Shown here: piece by piece, positions 48,848 to 57,210 of the stretch
Numbering within the stretch: the stretch's first letter is position 1
Layout of the letters: each line of letters opens with the position of its first letter
Assembly: GCA_964575095.1 (NCBI GenBank)
Contig: CAZNPA010000001.1
Location: 248,001-312,000 of the forward strand
DNA from: CAZNPA01 sp964575095
GTDB lineage: Bacteria > Pseudomonadota > Alphaproteobacteria > Rickettsiales > SXRF01
Direction of reading: 5' to 3'
Length of the DNA stretch: 64,000 bases
Made by a program: the position numbers and the translations under genes
Notes under the pieces: generated by a model
The model's database searches: none
The model's input: only the letters and a program-made list of their open reading frames with translations
Told to the model about the DNA's origin: nothing

Positions 48848-50229
48848 ATTTAGACCTTTTTCTCATTCGCCAAGACGCGCCGCTCAAAGAGGCGATGGAA
48901 AAGATCAGCGCCAACCATTTCGGCATCATCATGGTGACCGATGCGAAAGGGGCCGTGATCGGCGTCGCCACCGACGGCGACATCCGCCAGCGGCTGGTGC
49001 AGGGCGCGGCGATTTCCGAACCGGTGGGCAACTTCGCCAATCAAAGTTTTGTCTGGGCCGATGAGGCCACCCCGCGCGAGGTGCTGCTGAAACAGCTAGA
49101 CCACCATATCCGCGCCATTCCGCTTCTCGATAAGAACCGCCGACTGACCGGCGTCATCAGCCGTGACCATTTCCCGGTGCCGGAAGAAGAAGCGACCTAT
49201 GCCCGCGCGCGCGCGCCGGTGCGCATCAGCTTCGGCGGCGGTGGTTCCGACCTTACGCATTTCTTCGCTGGCGAAGGCGGCGCCGTCATCAACACCACCA
49301 TTTCGCTCTACAGCCACGCCACCATGCGCATGCGGCAAGACAAGCAGGTGATCGTGCATTCGCGCGACCTGGGCGAATCCCTGCAGGCAGAGAACCTGGC
49401 AGCCGCGCTCGCGCACAAAGGGCGTTTCGGCCTGATCCAGGCGCTGCTCAAGGCCGTGCATCCCGAATTCGGTTTTGAACTCTACCTGCATTCGGATTAT
49501 CCGATGAACTCCGGCCTCGGCGGTTCAGCCGTGCTGTCGGCCGCCATCCTCGGCTGCTTCAACCAGTTCCGCCGCGATAAATGGGATTTGCATGAGCTGG
49601 CCGAGCTCGCCTTCCAGGCCGAGCGGCTTTACCTCGGCGTCGCCGGCGGCTGGCAGGACCAATACGCCACCGTCTTCGGCGGATTTAATTTCATGGAATT
49701 CAGGATGGATCAGAACATCGTCCATCCGCTGCGCATCCCTTCCGACATTTTGCTGGAGCTGGAAGAAAGCCTGATACTTTGTGACACCGGCACGGCGCAC
49801 GATTCCGGCGACATTCACACCGACCAGCACCGGCACATGCAGCAGGACGACATCCGCCAAAAGGTGCAGTCGAACGTGGAACTGACCTACCGTATGCGCA
49901 ACCACCTGCTGCGCGGAAAATTGCTGCAGTTCGGCCAGTGCATCCATGAGGCATGGTTATGCAAACGCCAGCTTAGCGATAAAATATCAAACGCGCACCT
50001 CGATGCGATTTATGACGGCGCACTGAAAAGCGGCGCCGCAGGCGGCAAATTGCTCGGCGCCGGCGGCGGCGGATTCTTTTTGTTCTACGTCCCGCCGTTT
50101 AAGAAATACGCGCTGCTCGATTATCTGGCCAAGCAAAAACTACAGGTCCGCTCATTCCGGTTCGAGGAAAGCGGGCTCTCTGCCTGGTCGTCGCGCGAAC
50201 GCAAGAATCACGTCGGGGAAACCGGCTGA
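48844..50229 (+). CDS. hddA: CBS-pair domain fused to heptose-7-phosphate kinase (HddA-like)
   Basis: 461 aa. Residues 1 to about 115 form a CBS pair (APLKEAMEKISANHFGIIMVTDAKGAVIGVATDGDIRQRL; HHIRAIPLLDKNRRLTGVISRDHF), a possible nucleotide sensor. From about residue 120 it is a GHMP kinase: RAPVRISFGGGGSDLTHFF, the ATP motif NSGLGGSAVLSAAILG, GWQDQYATVFGGFNFMEF and KLLGAGGGGFFLFY, as in HddA, which phosphorylates D-glycero-D-manno-heptose 7-phosphate at C1. Start 48844 gives an ATGA overlap; ATG 48835 is possible. HddA is normally a ~340-aa single domain, so the CBS fusion is unusual. Confidence 0.87.
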   Translation: MNLDLFLIRQDAPLKEAMEKISANHFGIIMVTDAKGAVIGVATDGDIRQRLVQGAAISEPVGNFANQSFVWADEATPREVLLKQLDHHIRAIPLLDKNRRLTGVISRDHFPVPEEEATYARARAPVRISFGGGGSDLTHFFAGEGGAVINTTISLYSHATMRMRQDKQVIVHSRDLGESLQAENLAAALAHKGRFGLIQALLKAVHPEFGFELYLHSDYPMNSGLGGSAVLSAAILGCFNQFRRDKWDLHELAELAFQAERLYLGVAGGWQDQYATVFGGFNFMEFRMDQNIVHPLRIPSDILLELEESLILCDTGTAHDSGDIHTDQHRHMQQDDIRQKVQSNVELTYRMRNHLLRGKLLQFGQCIHEAWLCKRQLSDKISNAHLDAIYDGALKSGAAGGKLLGAGGGGFFLFYVPPFKKYALLDYLAKQKLQVRSFRFEESGLSAWSSRERKNHVGETG

Positions 50230-52121
50230 TGCGAATGCGGATCGGCAATTTCGAGATCGGCGGCGGGCGCAGCTTTGTTATTGCCGAAATCGGCAACAAC
50301 CACAACGGCAGTTTTAAGCGCGCGATCGAGATGATCGACCGCGCCGCCGAAACCGGCGCCGACTGCGCAAAGTTCCAGATGCGCCATCTGGACGAAATCT
50401 ACCGCAAGCGCACCCTCCGAAAGGACGGCGAGGACCTCGGCACCGAATACGTGCTTGATTTGCTGCAACGTTTCGAGCTATTGCCGAACGAGCATCGTAA
50501 AATCGCCAAGCATTGCGCCAGGCGCGGGATTTTATATTTATGCACGCCGTGGGACGCCAAGAGTGTTACCGTGCTGGAAACCATGAATGTTCCAGCATAC
50601 AAAGTCGCCTCGGCCGATCTCACCAACCTGCCGCTCCTGGACACACTCTGCGCCACCGGCAAACCGCTGATTCTTTCCACCGGCATGAGCACCCGCAAGG
50701 AAATACAAACAACGGTAGATTTTCTTCAGTTGCGCAAGGCACAGTTTGTTTTGCTCCATTGCAACAGCACCTACCCCGCCCCGCTGCACGATATTCAGCT
50801 ACGCTGGATGGAGCAATTGCGCGCGATGCACAAACTGGTCGGCTACTCCGGGCATGAGCGCGGCACGGCGGTGACGCTGGCCGCCGTCGCGCTAGGAGCC
50901 TGCGTTATCGAACGGCATTTCACGCTTGACCGCACGATGGAAGGCCCCGATCACGCCGCCAGTCTGGAACAGGCGGAATTCAAACGCCTGATAGAAGACA
51001 TCCGCGAAATCGAGCAGGCGCTGGGAGACGGCGGCGAGCGGCGCATTTCGCAAGGCGAAATGATCAACCGCGAAAACCTCGGAAAAAGTTTGGTGGCGGC
51101 AAAAAAAATAAACGCCGGAACGATCCTGACACCATCGCATATCAAAGTCCGCAGCCCCGGTCAGGGGCTATCACCGCAGCGCTACGAACAACTGCTCGGC
51201 CGCACGCTGACGCACACCATGGACGAGGAAGATTTCTTCTATCCTTCCGATTTGAGCAACCGACGCATCGAGCCGCGCCGCTATCGCTTCAAGCGGCCGT
51301 GGGGCGTGCCGGTGCGCTACCATGATTTCAAGGATTACGCCGCGCGCATTAAGCCCGATATGTTTGAATTCCATCTTTCCTATTCGGATATGGAATTAAA
51401 ACCGGGCGATTATCTGGAAGGAACGTATCCGTTCGATTTCGTGGTGCATGCGCCGGAATTATTTTCGGGCAGCCGCCTGATGGATTTGGCCTCACCCGAT
51501 GCGAAATACCGCGCGCAATCGATCAAGGAAACGCAGCAAGTGATCGACATCACGCGCAAGCTCAAGCGATTTTTCCCACGCACGAAACGCCCGCTTATCG
51601 TCGCCAATATCGGCGGCATTTCCATGGATGCGCCGCTGCCGCCGGACGCCATCCCCGAATATTACGAGCGCTTTGCGCAAAGCCTGAAGAAACTCGATAT
51701 GGATGGCGTCGAACTGGTGCCGCAGACCATGGCGCCATTCCCATGGCATTTCGGCGGGCAGCGTTACCAGAACCTGTTCGTAAGAAGCGAGGAGATGGCG
51801 AAGTGGTGCAAAAAACTGAAACTGCGCCTGTGCTTTGACATTTCCCACAGTCGCCTGACCTGTAACCATTTCGGGCTCGATTTTTACGCATTCGTCAAAA
51901 CGATTGCGCCGCTTACCGCGCATCTGCACCTCGGCGACGCAAAAGGAGTCAACGGCGAAGGCCTGCAAATCGGCGACGGGGACATCGACTTTGGCCGCCT
52001 CGGTGCTATCCTTGCCGCCGACTGCCCGAACGCCTCCTTCATTCCGGAAATATGGCAGGGACATAAAAACGGCGGCGAAGGTTTCTGGCTGGCGTTGGAA
52101 AAACTGGAAGGAATTTTATGA
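50229..52121 (+). CDS. legI: NeuB/LegI-type nonulosonate synthase fused to SAF and TIM-barrel domains
   Basis: 630 aa in three parts. About 1-285 is the NeuB synthase (FVIAEIGNNHNG, AKFQMRHLDEIY, KVASADLTNLPLL, ILSTGMSTRKEI, GYSGHERGTAV, IERHFTLDRTMEGPDHAASLE), which condenses PEP with a hexosamine to a nine-carbon sialic-acid-like sugar. About 290-345 is the SAF/antifreeze domain (ENLGKSLVAAKKINAGTIL). About 365-630 is an AP-endonuclease-2/xylose-isomerase-like TIM barrel (FEFHLSYSDMEL, LCFDISHSRLTCNH, HLHLGDAKG). Standard NeuB stops after SAF near 345, so the C-terminal barrel is an extra, unknown activity. legI is inferred from the legB, legC and legG genes downstream. Confidence 0.88.
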   Translation: MRMRIGNFEIGGGRSFVIAEIGNNHNGSFKRAIEMIDRAAETGADCAKFQMRHLDEIYRKRTLRKDGEDLGTEYVLDLLQRFELLPNEHRKIAKHCARRGILYLCTPWDAKSVTVLETMNVPAYKVASADLTNLPLLDTLCATGKPLILSTGMSTRKEIQTTVDFLQLRKAQFVLLHCNSTYPAPLHDIQLRWMEQLRAMHKLVGYSGHERGTAVTLAAVALGACVIERHFTLDRTMEGPDHAASLEQAEFKRLIEDIREIEQALGDGGERRISQGEMINRENLGKSLVAAKKINAGTILTPSHIKVRSPGQGLSPQRYEQLLGRTLTHTMDEEDFFYPSDLSNRRIEPRRYRFKRPWGVPVRYHDFKDYAARIKPDMFEFHLSYSDMELKPGDYLEGTYPFDFVVHAPELFSGSRLMDLASPDAKYRAQSIKETQQVIDITRKLKRFFPRTKRPLIVANIGGISMDAPLPPDAIPEYYERFAQSLKKLDMDGVELVPQTMAPFPWHFGGQRYQNLFVRSEEMAKWCKKLKLRLCFDISHSRLTCNHFGLDFYAFVKTIAPLTAHLHLGDAKGVNGEGLQIGDGDIDFGRLGAILAADCPNASFIPEIWQGHKNGGEGFWLALEKLEGIL

Positions 52122-52687
52122 AGACCGAGATCCGCGCGCACATCGAAAATTCGCTATCCGTCAAGCAGGCGCTGCTGAACGACGAGGCAGCGCTTGCCGG
52201 GCTGGAACGGCTGGCGCGCCTATGCTCGCAGTCGCTCAAACGCGGCGGGAAAATCATTTTTGCCGGCAACGGCGGCAGCTTTGCCGATGCGCAACATCTG
52301 GCCGCCGAATTCGTCTGCCGCTTCATGTCGGACCGCATTCCGCTGGCCGCCCTCGCGCTCGGCACCAATAATTCCGCCATCAGCGCCATCGGTAACGATT
52401 ACGGCTACGAACAAATATTCGCCCGCGAACTGCGCGCGCTGGTCAAGCCGGAAGACGTATTCATCCCGATTTCCACCAGCGGCGACAGCGCCAACATCAT
52501 CGCCGCCGCCGAAGTCGCCAAGGAACTAAAGATCGCCACCATCGGCCTCACCGGAAAAAGCGGCGGTGCCTTGAAGCAAGTGTGCGATTGCATTTCTATC
52601 TCCTCCGCCGACACGGCACGGATTCAGGAATGCCATATCCTGCTTGGGCATATCCTGTGCGCCCTGATCGAGAAAGATTATTGCTGA
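52118..52687 (+). CDS. gmhA: Sedoheptulose 7-phosphate isomerase
   Basis: SIS-domain isomerase that makes D-glycero-D-manno-heptose 7-phosphate. The 189-aa protein has the conserved IIFAGNGGSFADAQHLAAEFVCRF, PISTSGDSANIIAA, IGLTGKSGG and TARIQECHILLGHILCALIE. Length and motifs are standard GmhA. It provides the first step for HddA, GmhB and HddC in the same operon. Confidence 0.93.
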   Translation: MKTEIRAHIENSLSVKQALLNDEAALAGLERLARLCSQSLKRGGKIIFAGNGGSFADAQHLAAEFVCRFMSDRIPLAALALGTNNSAISAIGNDYGYEQIFARELRALVKPEDVFIPISTSGDSANIIAAAEVAKELKIATIGLTGKSGGALKQVCDCISISSADTARIQECHILLGHILCALIEKDYC

Positions 52688-53824
52688 ATGCCCTCAGAGC
52701 CCCTGAATCTGATCCATCTGGCGAATTTCAACAGCACGAATATCGGCAACGGCGCGCTGATCAGCGGCCTTGAATCGACGATCGAAGAAGATTTTCCGCA
52801 GCCGGTGAAGTGGCAACGCGAGGCGTGGGACGATTATACTTTTCAGCTACTCGATTTTGATAAAAATTTCGTCGATAAAGTGAATAACTCGGATGGGCTT
52901 ATTGTCGGCGGTGCCGTCACCTTCAACGGCCGCGATTATAACAACCGCACCGGCACGCGCTTTGAGCTGCCGCTCGATCTGTGGCCAGCGCTCAAAAAAC
53001 CGGTGGTATTTTATGGCTTAAGCTACCGGCATTGGCCGGGACAAACCTATCACCATGCCGATAAGCTGAAAGCCACCATCGAAAAAATACTAGCATCGAA
53101 GCAGATGCTGCTCACACTGAGAAACGATGGCACCCGCGAGTGGCTGAAAGAGCTGACCGGAATAGACAGCAAGGAAATATTGGAAATTCCGGACTCGGCG
53201 GTTTTCGTACGCGCCGCCGATGGCAGCTATCCCGAAATGGTGGAAGGCGCGCGCAACATTATCGTTTCATTCAACGACGAAGACGCCGGCTATCGCTATA
53301 ACGGCAGCTCGCGCGATCAGGCGGTGCAAGCGTTGGCGTCCACGGTTGAAAAGCTGGCAGAGCGTTATAAACTTAACGTCATCCTATGCCCGCACTATTT
53401 CGACGATTTTAAAATGATGAGTGATTTTATCGCATGCGTGAATCCGCGCCTGGCGCACCAGAAGATGATTACCACCGGCCTCTGCCGCGTGCCGCACACC
53501 GGATTGTTTTACGGACGTTATAAAAAAGCCGATCTAGCCATCAGCATGCGCGTGCATTCCATGTCGCCGTGCATCGGGCTTGGCACGCCGATGGTGGCTT
53601 TCACGACACAGGCGCGCATGACGGATTTCATGATCCGCGCCGGATTGCAGGAGCAATCGTTGGATGCCTTGGGTGACGGCGCCGCCGACAAGCTATATGA
53701 AAAGGCGGTGCGGGCGCTGGATCATCCGGCGGAAGTCAGAAAGAAATTCTCGGTGGCGGCAGCGGCGCTGCGCAGCCAGACGAAAAATTTCCACAGCCGC
53801 CTGCACAAATTTTTGATCGGGTAA
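52688..53824 (+). CDS. Polysaccharide pyruvyl transferase family protein
   Basis: 378-aa GT-B-like protein of the polysaccharide pyruvyl transferase family, which adds pyruvate ketals or acts as a related transferase on surface glycans. Family features are the N-terminal NIGNGALISGLESTIEEDFP and the C-terminal LAISMRVHSMSPCIGLGTPMVAF with the conserved RxH and glycines. The acceptor is unknown. The ATG at 52688 directly follows the gmhA stop; neuA begins four bases after its own stop. Confidence 0.8.
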   Translation: MPSEPLNLIHLANFNSTNIGNGALISGLESTIEEDFPQPVKWQREAWDDYTFQLLDFDKNFVDKVNNSDGLIVGGAVTFNGRDYNNRTGTRFELPLDLWPALKKPVVFYGLSYRHWPGQTYHHADKLKATIEKILASKQMLLTLRNDGTREWLKELTGIDSKEILEIPDSAVFVRAADGSYPEMVEGARNIIVSFNDEDAGYRYNGSSRDQAVQALASTVEKLAERYKLNVILCPHYFDDFKMMSDFIACVNPRLAHQKMITTGLCRVPHTGLFYGRYKKADLAISMRVHSMSPCIGLGTPMVAFTTQARMTDFMIRAGLQEQSLDALGDGAADKLYEKAVRALDHPAEVRKKFSVAAAALRSQTKNFHSRLHKFLIG

Positions 53825-53828
53825 AAGA

Positions 53829-54587
53829 ATGACAAAAGGAAAATACGGCGACGTGCTGGCGCTGATTCCCGCCCGCGGCGGATCGAAATCAGTGCCGCGC
53901 AAAAACATCATCCCGCTCCTGGGAAAACCCATGATCGCATGGACCATCGGGCATGCGCTCGCCGCGCAATACATCACCCGCGTCGTCGTCACCACCGATG
54001 ACGAAGAGATCGCGCGTATCGCCAAACAATACGGCGCTGAAGTGCCTTTCCTGCGCCCGGCGGAGATTTCCGGCGATAGCGCGACCGACGTCGAATTCCA
54101 TCGCCATGCCCTGGAGTGGCTGAAAAAAAATGAGCGTTACGTGCCGGATATAGTTGCCAACCTGCGCCCGACGCCGCCCAACCGGCGGCCGGAAACCATC
54201 GACCGCGCGATCGAAACTTTTGCCGCCCATCCCGAAATCGATTCCTTGCGCTCGGTGCAGCTGGCCAGCGAATCGCCATATAAAATGTGGAACATCGGCG
54301 AGCGCGGCTATTTAGAGCCAGTGGCGCCCTTGCCCACGCTCAGCGAACCTTATAACCAGCCGCGGCAAAAGCTGCCGCTGGTCTATTGGCAGAACGGTTA
54401 TATCGATATCACTCGCCCCGACGTCATTTTTAAACTGAACTCGACGACCGGCAACACCATCTTTCCGTTCATCGTCGATGAACCGGCGGCGGACGTTGAT
54501 TACCCGGACCAGATCGGAGAAGCCGAAGCGCAGTTGCGTGAAAGCGCGTGCGCCGAAGATGGTAAAAGCAAAAGGCATCCATCATGA
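53829..54587 (+). CDS. legF: Acylneuraminate cytidylyltransferase-type enzyme
   Basis: Activates a nonulosonate to its CMP form. The 252-aa protein has the signature ALIPARGGSKSVPRKNIIPLLGKPMIAW, VVTTDDEEIARIAKQYGAEVPFLRP, NLRPTPPNRRPETIDRAI and QNGYIDITRP. These are features of NeuA/PseF/LegF. The legF symbol follows from the leg-type genes in the operon; PseF-like or NeuA specificity cannot be excluded. Confidence 0.87.
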   Translation: MTKGKYGDVLALIPARGGSKSVPRKNIIPLLGKPMIAWTIGHALAAQYITRVVVTTDDEEIARIAKQYGAEVPFLRPAEISGDSATDVEFHRHALEWLKKNERYVPDIVANLRPTPPNRRPETIDRAIETFAAHPEIDSLRSVQLASESPYKMWNIGERGYLEPVAPLPTLSEPYNQPRQKLPLVYWQNGYIDITRPDVIFKLNSTTGNTIFPFIVDEPAADVDYPDQIGEAEAQLRESACAEDGKSKRHPS

Positions 54588-55621
54588 AGAAGTTTCTTAT
54601 TTGTGGGCTGGGATCCATTGGCCAGCGCCATGTGCGCATGATTCAGTCAGTCACGGGCGGCGCGGCGGAGATCGCCTGCTACCGATCGCGCAAACTCGAC
54701 ATCGTGATCTCCGACACACTCGAAGCCGCGTTCGGCGAGAAGCCGGAAGACCATTACAAACTTACCTGCTTCGACAGCATGGAAAAAGCGCTGACATGGA
54801 AACCGGATGCGGTATTCGTCACCAACCCGATCTCGATGCACGTCGCCACCGCGCTGGCGGCAGCCAAAGCCGGATGCCATATTTTTATTGAAAAACCGCT
54901 GGATTGCGACAACCGCAACGTGCCGGCACTGATGGAATGGGTCAAAAATAAAAAACTCACCTGCATGGTCGGCTACCAGCAGCGTTATCACCCGGCATGC
55001 ATCAAAATCAAAACCCTACTGGAAAGCGGCGCGCTGGGAAAACTCGCTTCGGCCAATCTCCATTTCGGGGAATGGCTGCCCGGCATGCATCCGTACGAAG
55101 ATTACCGCGAAAGCCATGCCGCACGCAAAGATCAGGGCGGCGGCGTGATTCTCTGCCTCAGCCACGAAATCGACATGGCGTGCTGGCTGTTCGGCAAGCC
55201 CAAGCGCGTGTTTGCAGTGGGCGGACACTTATCCGATCTTGAAATGGATGTAGAAGATACGGCGGATATTGTGCTTTCCTGCGCTAATGCAGGACGTGAG
55301 TTCCCGGTGCATATCCATCTGGATTTCTTGCAAAAACCGGCGCGGCGCTTTACTCATATCGTCGGTGAAAAAGGGTCGTTGCTGTTCGACTACCGCGCCA
55401 ATCGACTGGAAATAAACCTCATCGCCGAAAAACCGGAAATTACGCTATTTAATCAGTTCCAGCGCAATGATATGTTCCTCCGGGAAGTCGCCGATTTTAT
55501 CGAAAGCGCAAAAAATGGTACCACGCCGCCAATATCTCTTGATGAAGGGGCAGCGGTGCTCGAAGTCTGTCTGGCGGCGAAACGGTCGCTTGAATCCGGA
55601 ACTATTGAGGAATTGTCATGA
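54584..55621 (+). CDS. Gfo/Idh/MocA-family oxidoreductase
   Basis: NAD(P)-dependent sugar oxidoreductase of 345 aa. The Rossmann motif is KFLICGLGSIGQRHVRMI, followed by AVFVTNPISMHVATALAAAKAGCHIFIEKPLD, which contains the EKP catalytic lysine, and the C-terminal substrate domain QGGGVILCLSHEIDMACWLFG. The substrate is likely a nucleotide- or CMP-linked sugar of this pathway, but this cannot be fixed. It overlaps neighbours by four bases on both sides. Confidence 0.87.
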   Translation: MKKFLICGLGSIGQRHVRMIQSVTGGAAEIACYRSRKLDIVISDTLEAAFGEKPEDHYKLTCFDSMEKALTWKPDAVFVTNPISMHVATALAAAKAGCHIFIEKPLDCDNRNVPALMEWVKNKKLTCMVGYQQRYHPACIKIKTLLESGALGKLASANLHFGEWLPGMHPYEDYRESHAARKDQGGGVILCLSHEIDMACWLFGKPKRVFAVGGHLSDLEMDVEDTADIVLSCANAGREFPVHIHLDFLQKPARRFTHIVGEKGSLLFDYRANRLEINLIAEKPEITLFNQFQRNDMFLREVADFIESAKNGTTPPISLDEGAAVLEVCLAAKRSLESGTIEELS

Positions 55622-56406
55622 ATAAAGAAATGATGGAGCGCTTCTCACTGAAAGACCGGGTGATCGTCATCACCGGCGGCGCGGGATTGCTGGGTAAAAA
55701 ACATGCGGAAGCGGTGGCGGAAGCGGGCGGCATTCCGGTGCTTCTCGATATTCAGAAGGCGCCATCCGGCATGGTCTGCGATATCACCGATAAAAAACAA
55801 ATTGCCGACTGCCTGCAAAAAATACTGAAGCAGCGTGGCCGTGTGGATGGTCTGGTGAACAACGCCGCTAACGATCCGAAAGTCGGACCGGGCAACGATG
55901 CAAAAAAACTAACGCGCTTTGAAAATTTGAGCGAAGAGCGCTGGAACGCTGATATGGCGGTGGGGCTTACCGGCGCATTTCTCTGCTCGCAAATATTTGG
56001 ACACCATATGGCCACACACGGCGGTGGCGTTATCGTTAATGTGGCATCCGACCTCGCCGTCATCGCACCCGACCAGCGCATTTACCAATTGCCCGGCCTG
56101 CCGCCCGAAAACCAGATGGTAAAACCCGTTACCTATTCGGTGGTAAAATCGGGGTTGGTGGGACTCACGAAATATCTTGCTACCTACTGGGCCGATACCG
56201 GCGTGCGCGTCAACGCCATCTCTCCCGGCGGCGTATCGAACGGCCAGAGCGAAGAATTCGTCGAAAAACTCACACAGCTTATTCCCATGGGGCGCATGGC
56301 CGGACAAGACGAATACAAGGCAACGATGCTCTACCTGCTCTCCGACGCATCGAGCTACATGACCGGCTTTAATCTCGTAATCGACGGCGGACGCACATGC
56401 TGGTAG
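55618..56406 (+). CDS. SDR-family oxidoreductase (PtmA-like)
   Basis: Short-chain dehydrogenase of 262 aa with NAD-binding ITGGAGLLGKKHAEAVAEAGG, LVNNAANDPK, and the catalytic pattern VIVNVASD then YSVVKSGLVGLTKYLATYW (Tyr-x3-Lys). It ends YLLSDASSYMTGFNLVIDGGRTCW, typical of classical SDRs. Its sequence style and genomic setting resemble PtmA of Campylobacter legionaminic-acid loci; the exact reaction is unknown. Confidence 0.83.
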   Translation: MNKEMMERFSLKDRVIVITGGAGLLGKKHAEAVAEAGGIPVLLDIQKAPSGMVCDITDKKQIADCLQKILKQRGRVDGLVNNAANDPKVGPGNDAKKLTRFENLSEERWNADMAVGLTGAFLCSQIFGHHMATHGGGVIVNVASDLAVIAPDQRIYQLPGLPPENQMVKPVTYSVVKSGLVGLTKYLATYWADTGVRVNAISPGGVSNGQSEEFVEKLTQLIPMGRMAGQDEYKATMLYLLSDASSYMTGFNLVIDGGRTCW

Positions 56407-56411
56407 CGGCG

Positions 56412-57209
56412 ATGGATAAACAAGACCACCGCAAAGATTTTGCCGAGCTCGGATATTTTATTGTCCGCGGCGGTTTTTCCCGCGCCGATATCACGGCCAT
56501 GCGCGAACGTCTTGAAGCCATCATCCACGGTGAATATAAAAAAGACGGGCGGCGGTTCCAGCCTGATACCGATTCCGGAAAATATGAGGATTTGGAAGGA
56601 ATGGAGGTAGGTTATCGCGGCCCGGACGTCGCCTATCGCAAAATCGCCGACCTCGAATACGATGATGTTTTCTTAAAGCAATTACAAAATCCATGGATAC
56701 AAAATATCTGCACCGATCTTCTGGGCGACGTGATTTCAATCATGCGCGTCACTATGATGGATAAGCCGGCGCAGGGCGGGACTCCCCTGCCCTGGCATCA
56801 GGATGTTTCGCTGGACTGGCCTACCAGTATCCAGCCCGGGGCAGCCATCTGGTTTCCGCTCGACGTCGCCAATGAAGCGTCCGGTTCCCTGCAAATCATT
56901 CCCGGATCACATCTGCACGGCGTTATAGGCCGGGGACATTTACTCCCTGCCGATCTAGAAAAAACGCACGCACCGGCGAACAAAATCCTCACCGTCGAGA
57001 TGCAGCCGGGCGATTGCCTGTTTTTTCATGCGGCACTGCTGCACCGTTCGGGCGTCAATACATCAGATGCGCCGCGCCGCGCCGTCAATGCCGTGCTGAT
57101 ACCGGGACGCGGAATGCATACCAAACGAAATATTCCCTACCCCATTCTTTTTGGCGAAGGGCAACTGGAGCCAGCGCACGTCGCTACGCTAACGGCGATT
57201 CCCAAATAA
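56412..57209 (+). CDS. Phytanoyl-CoA dioxygenase (PhyH) family protein
   Basis: Fe(II)/2-oxoglutarate-dependent dioxygenase of 265 aa. The metal-binding region is LPWHQDVSLDWPTSIQPGAAIWFPLDVANEASGSLQIIPGSHLHG (first His and Asp), and the second His appears in FFHAALLHRSGVNTSDAPRRAVNAV. PhyH-like enzymes in glycan loci hydroxylate sugars or lipids. ATG 56412 (MDKQ) was chosen; 56397 would overlap the SDR by ten bases. It ends one base before the next gene. Confidence 0.82.
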   Translation: MDKQDHRKDFAELGYFIVRGGFSRADITAMRERLEAIIHGEYKKDGRRFQPDTDSGKYEDLEGMEVGYRGPDVAYRKIADLEYDDVFLKQLQNPWIQNICTDLLGDVISIMRVTMMDKPAQGGTPLPWHQDVSLDWPTSIQPGAAIWFPLDVANEASGSLQIIPGSHLHGVIGRGHLLPADLEKTHAPANKILTVEMQPGDCLFFHAALLHRSGVNTSDAPRRAVNAVLIPGRGMHTKRNIPYPILFGEGQLEPAHVATLTAIPK

Positions 57210-57210
57210 T

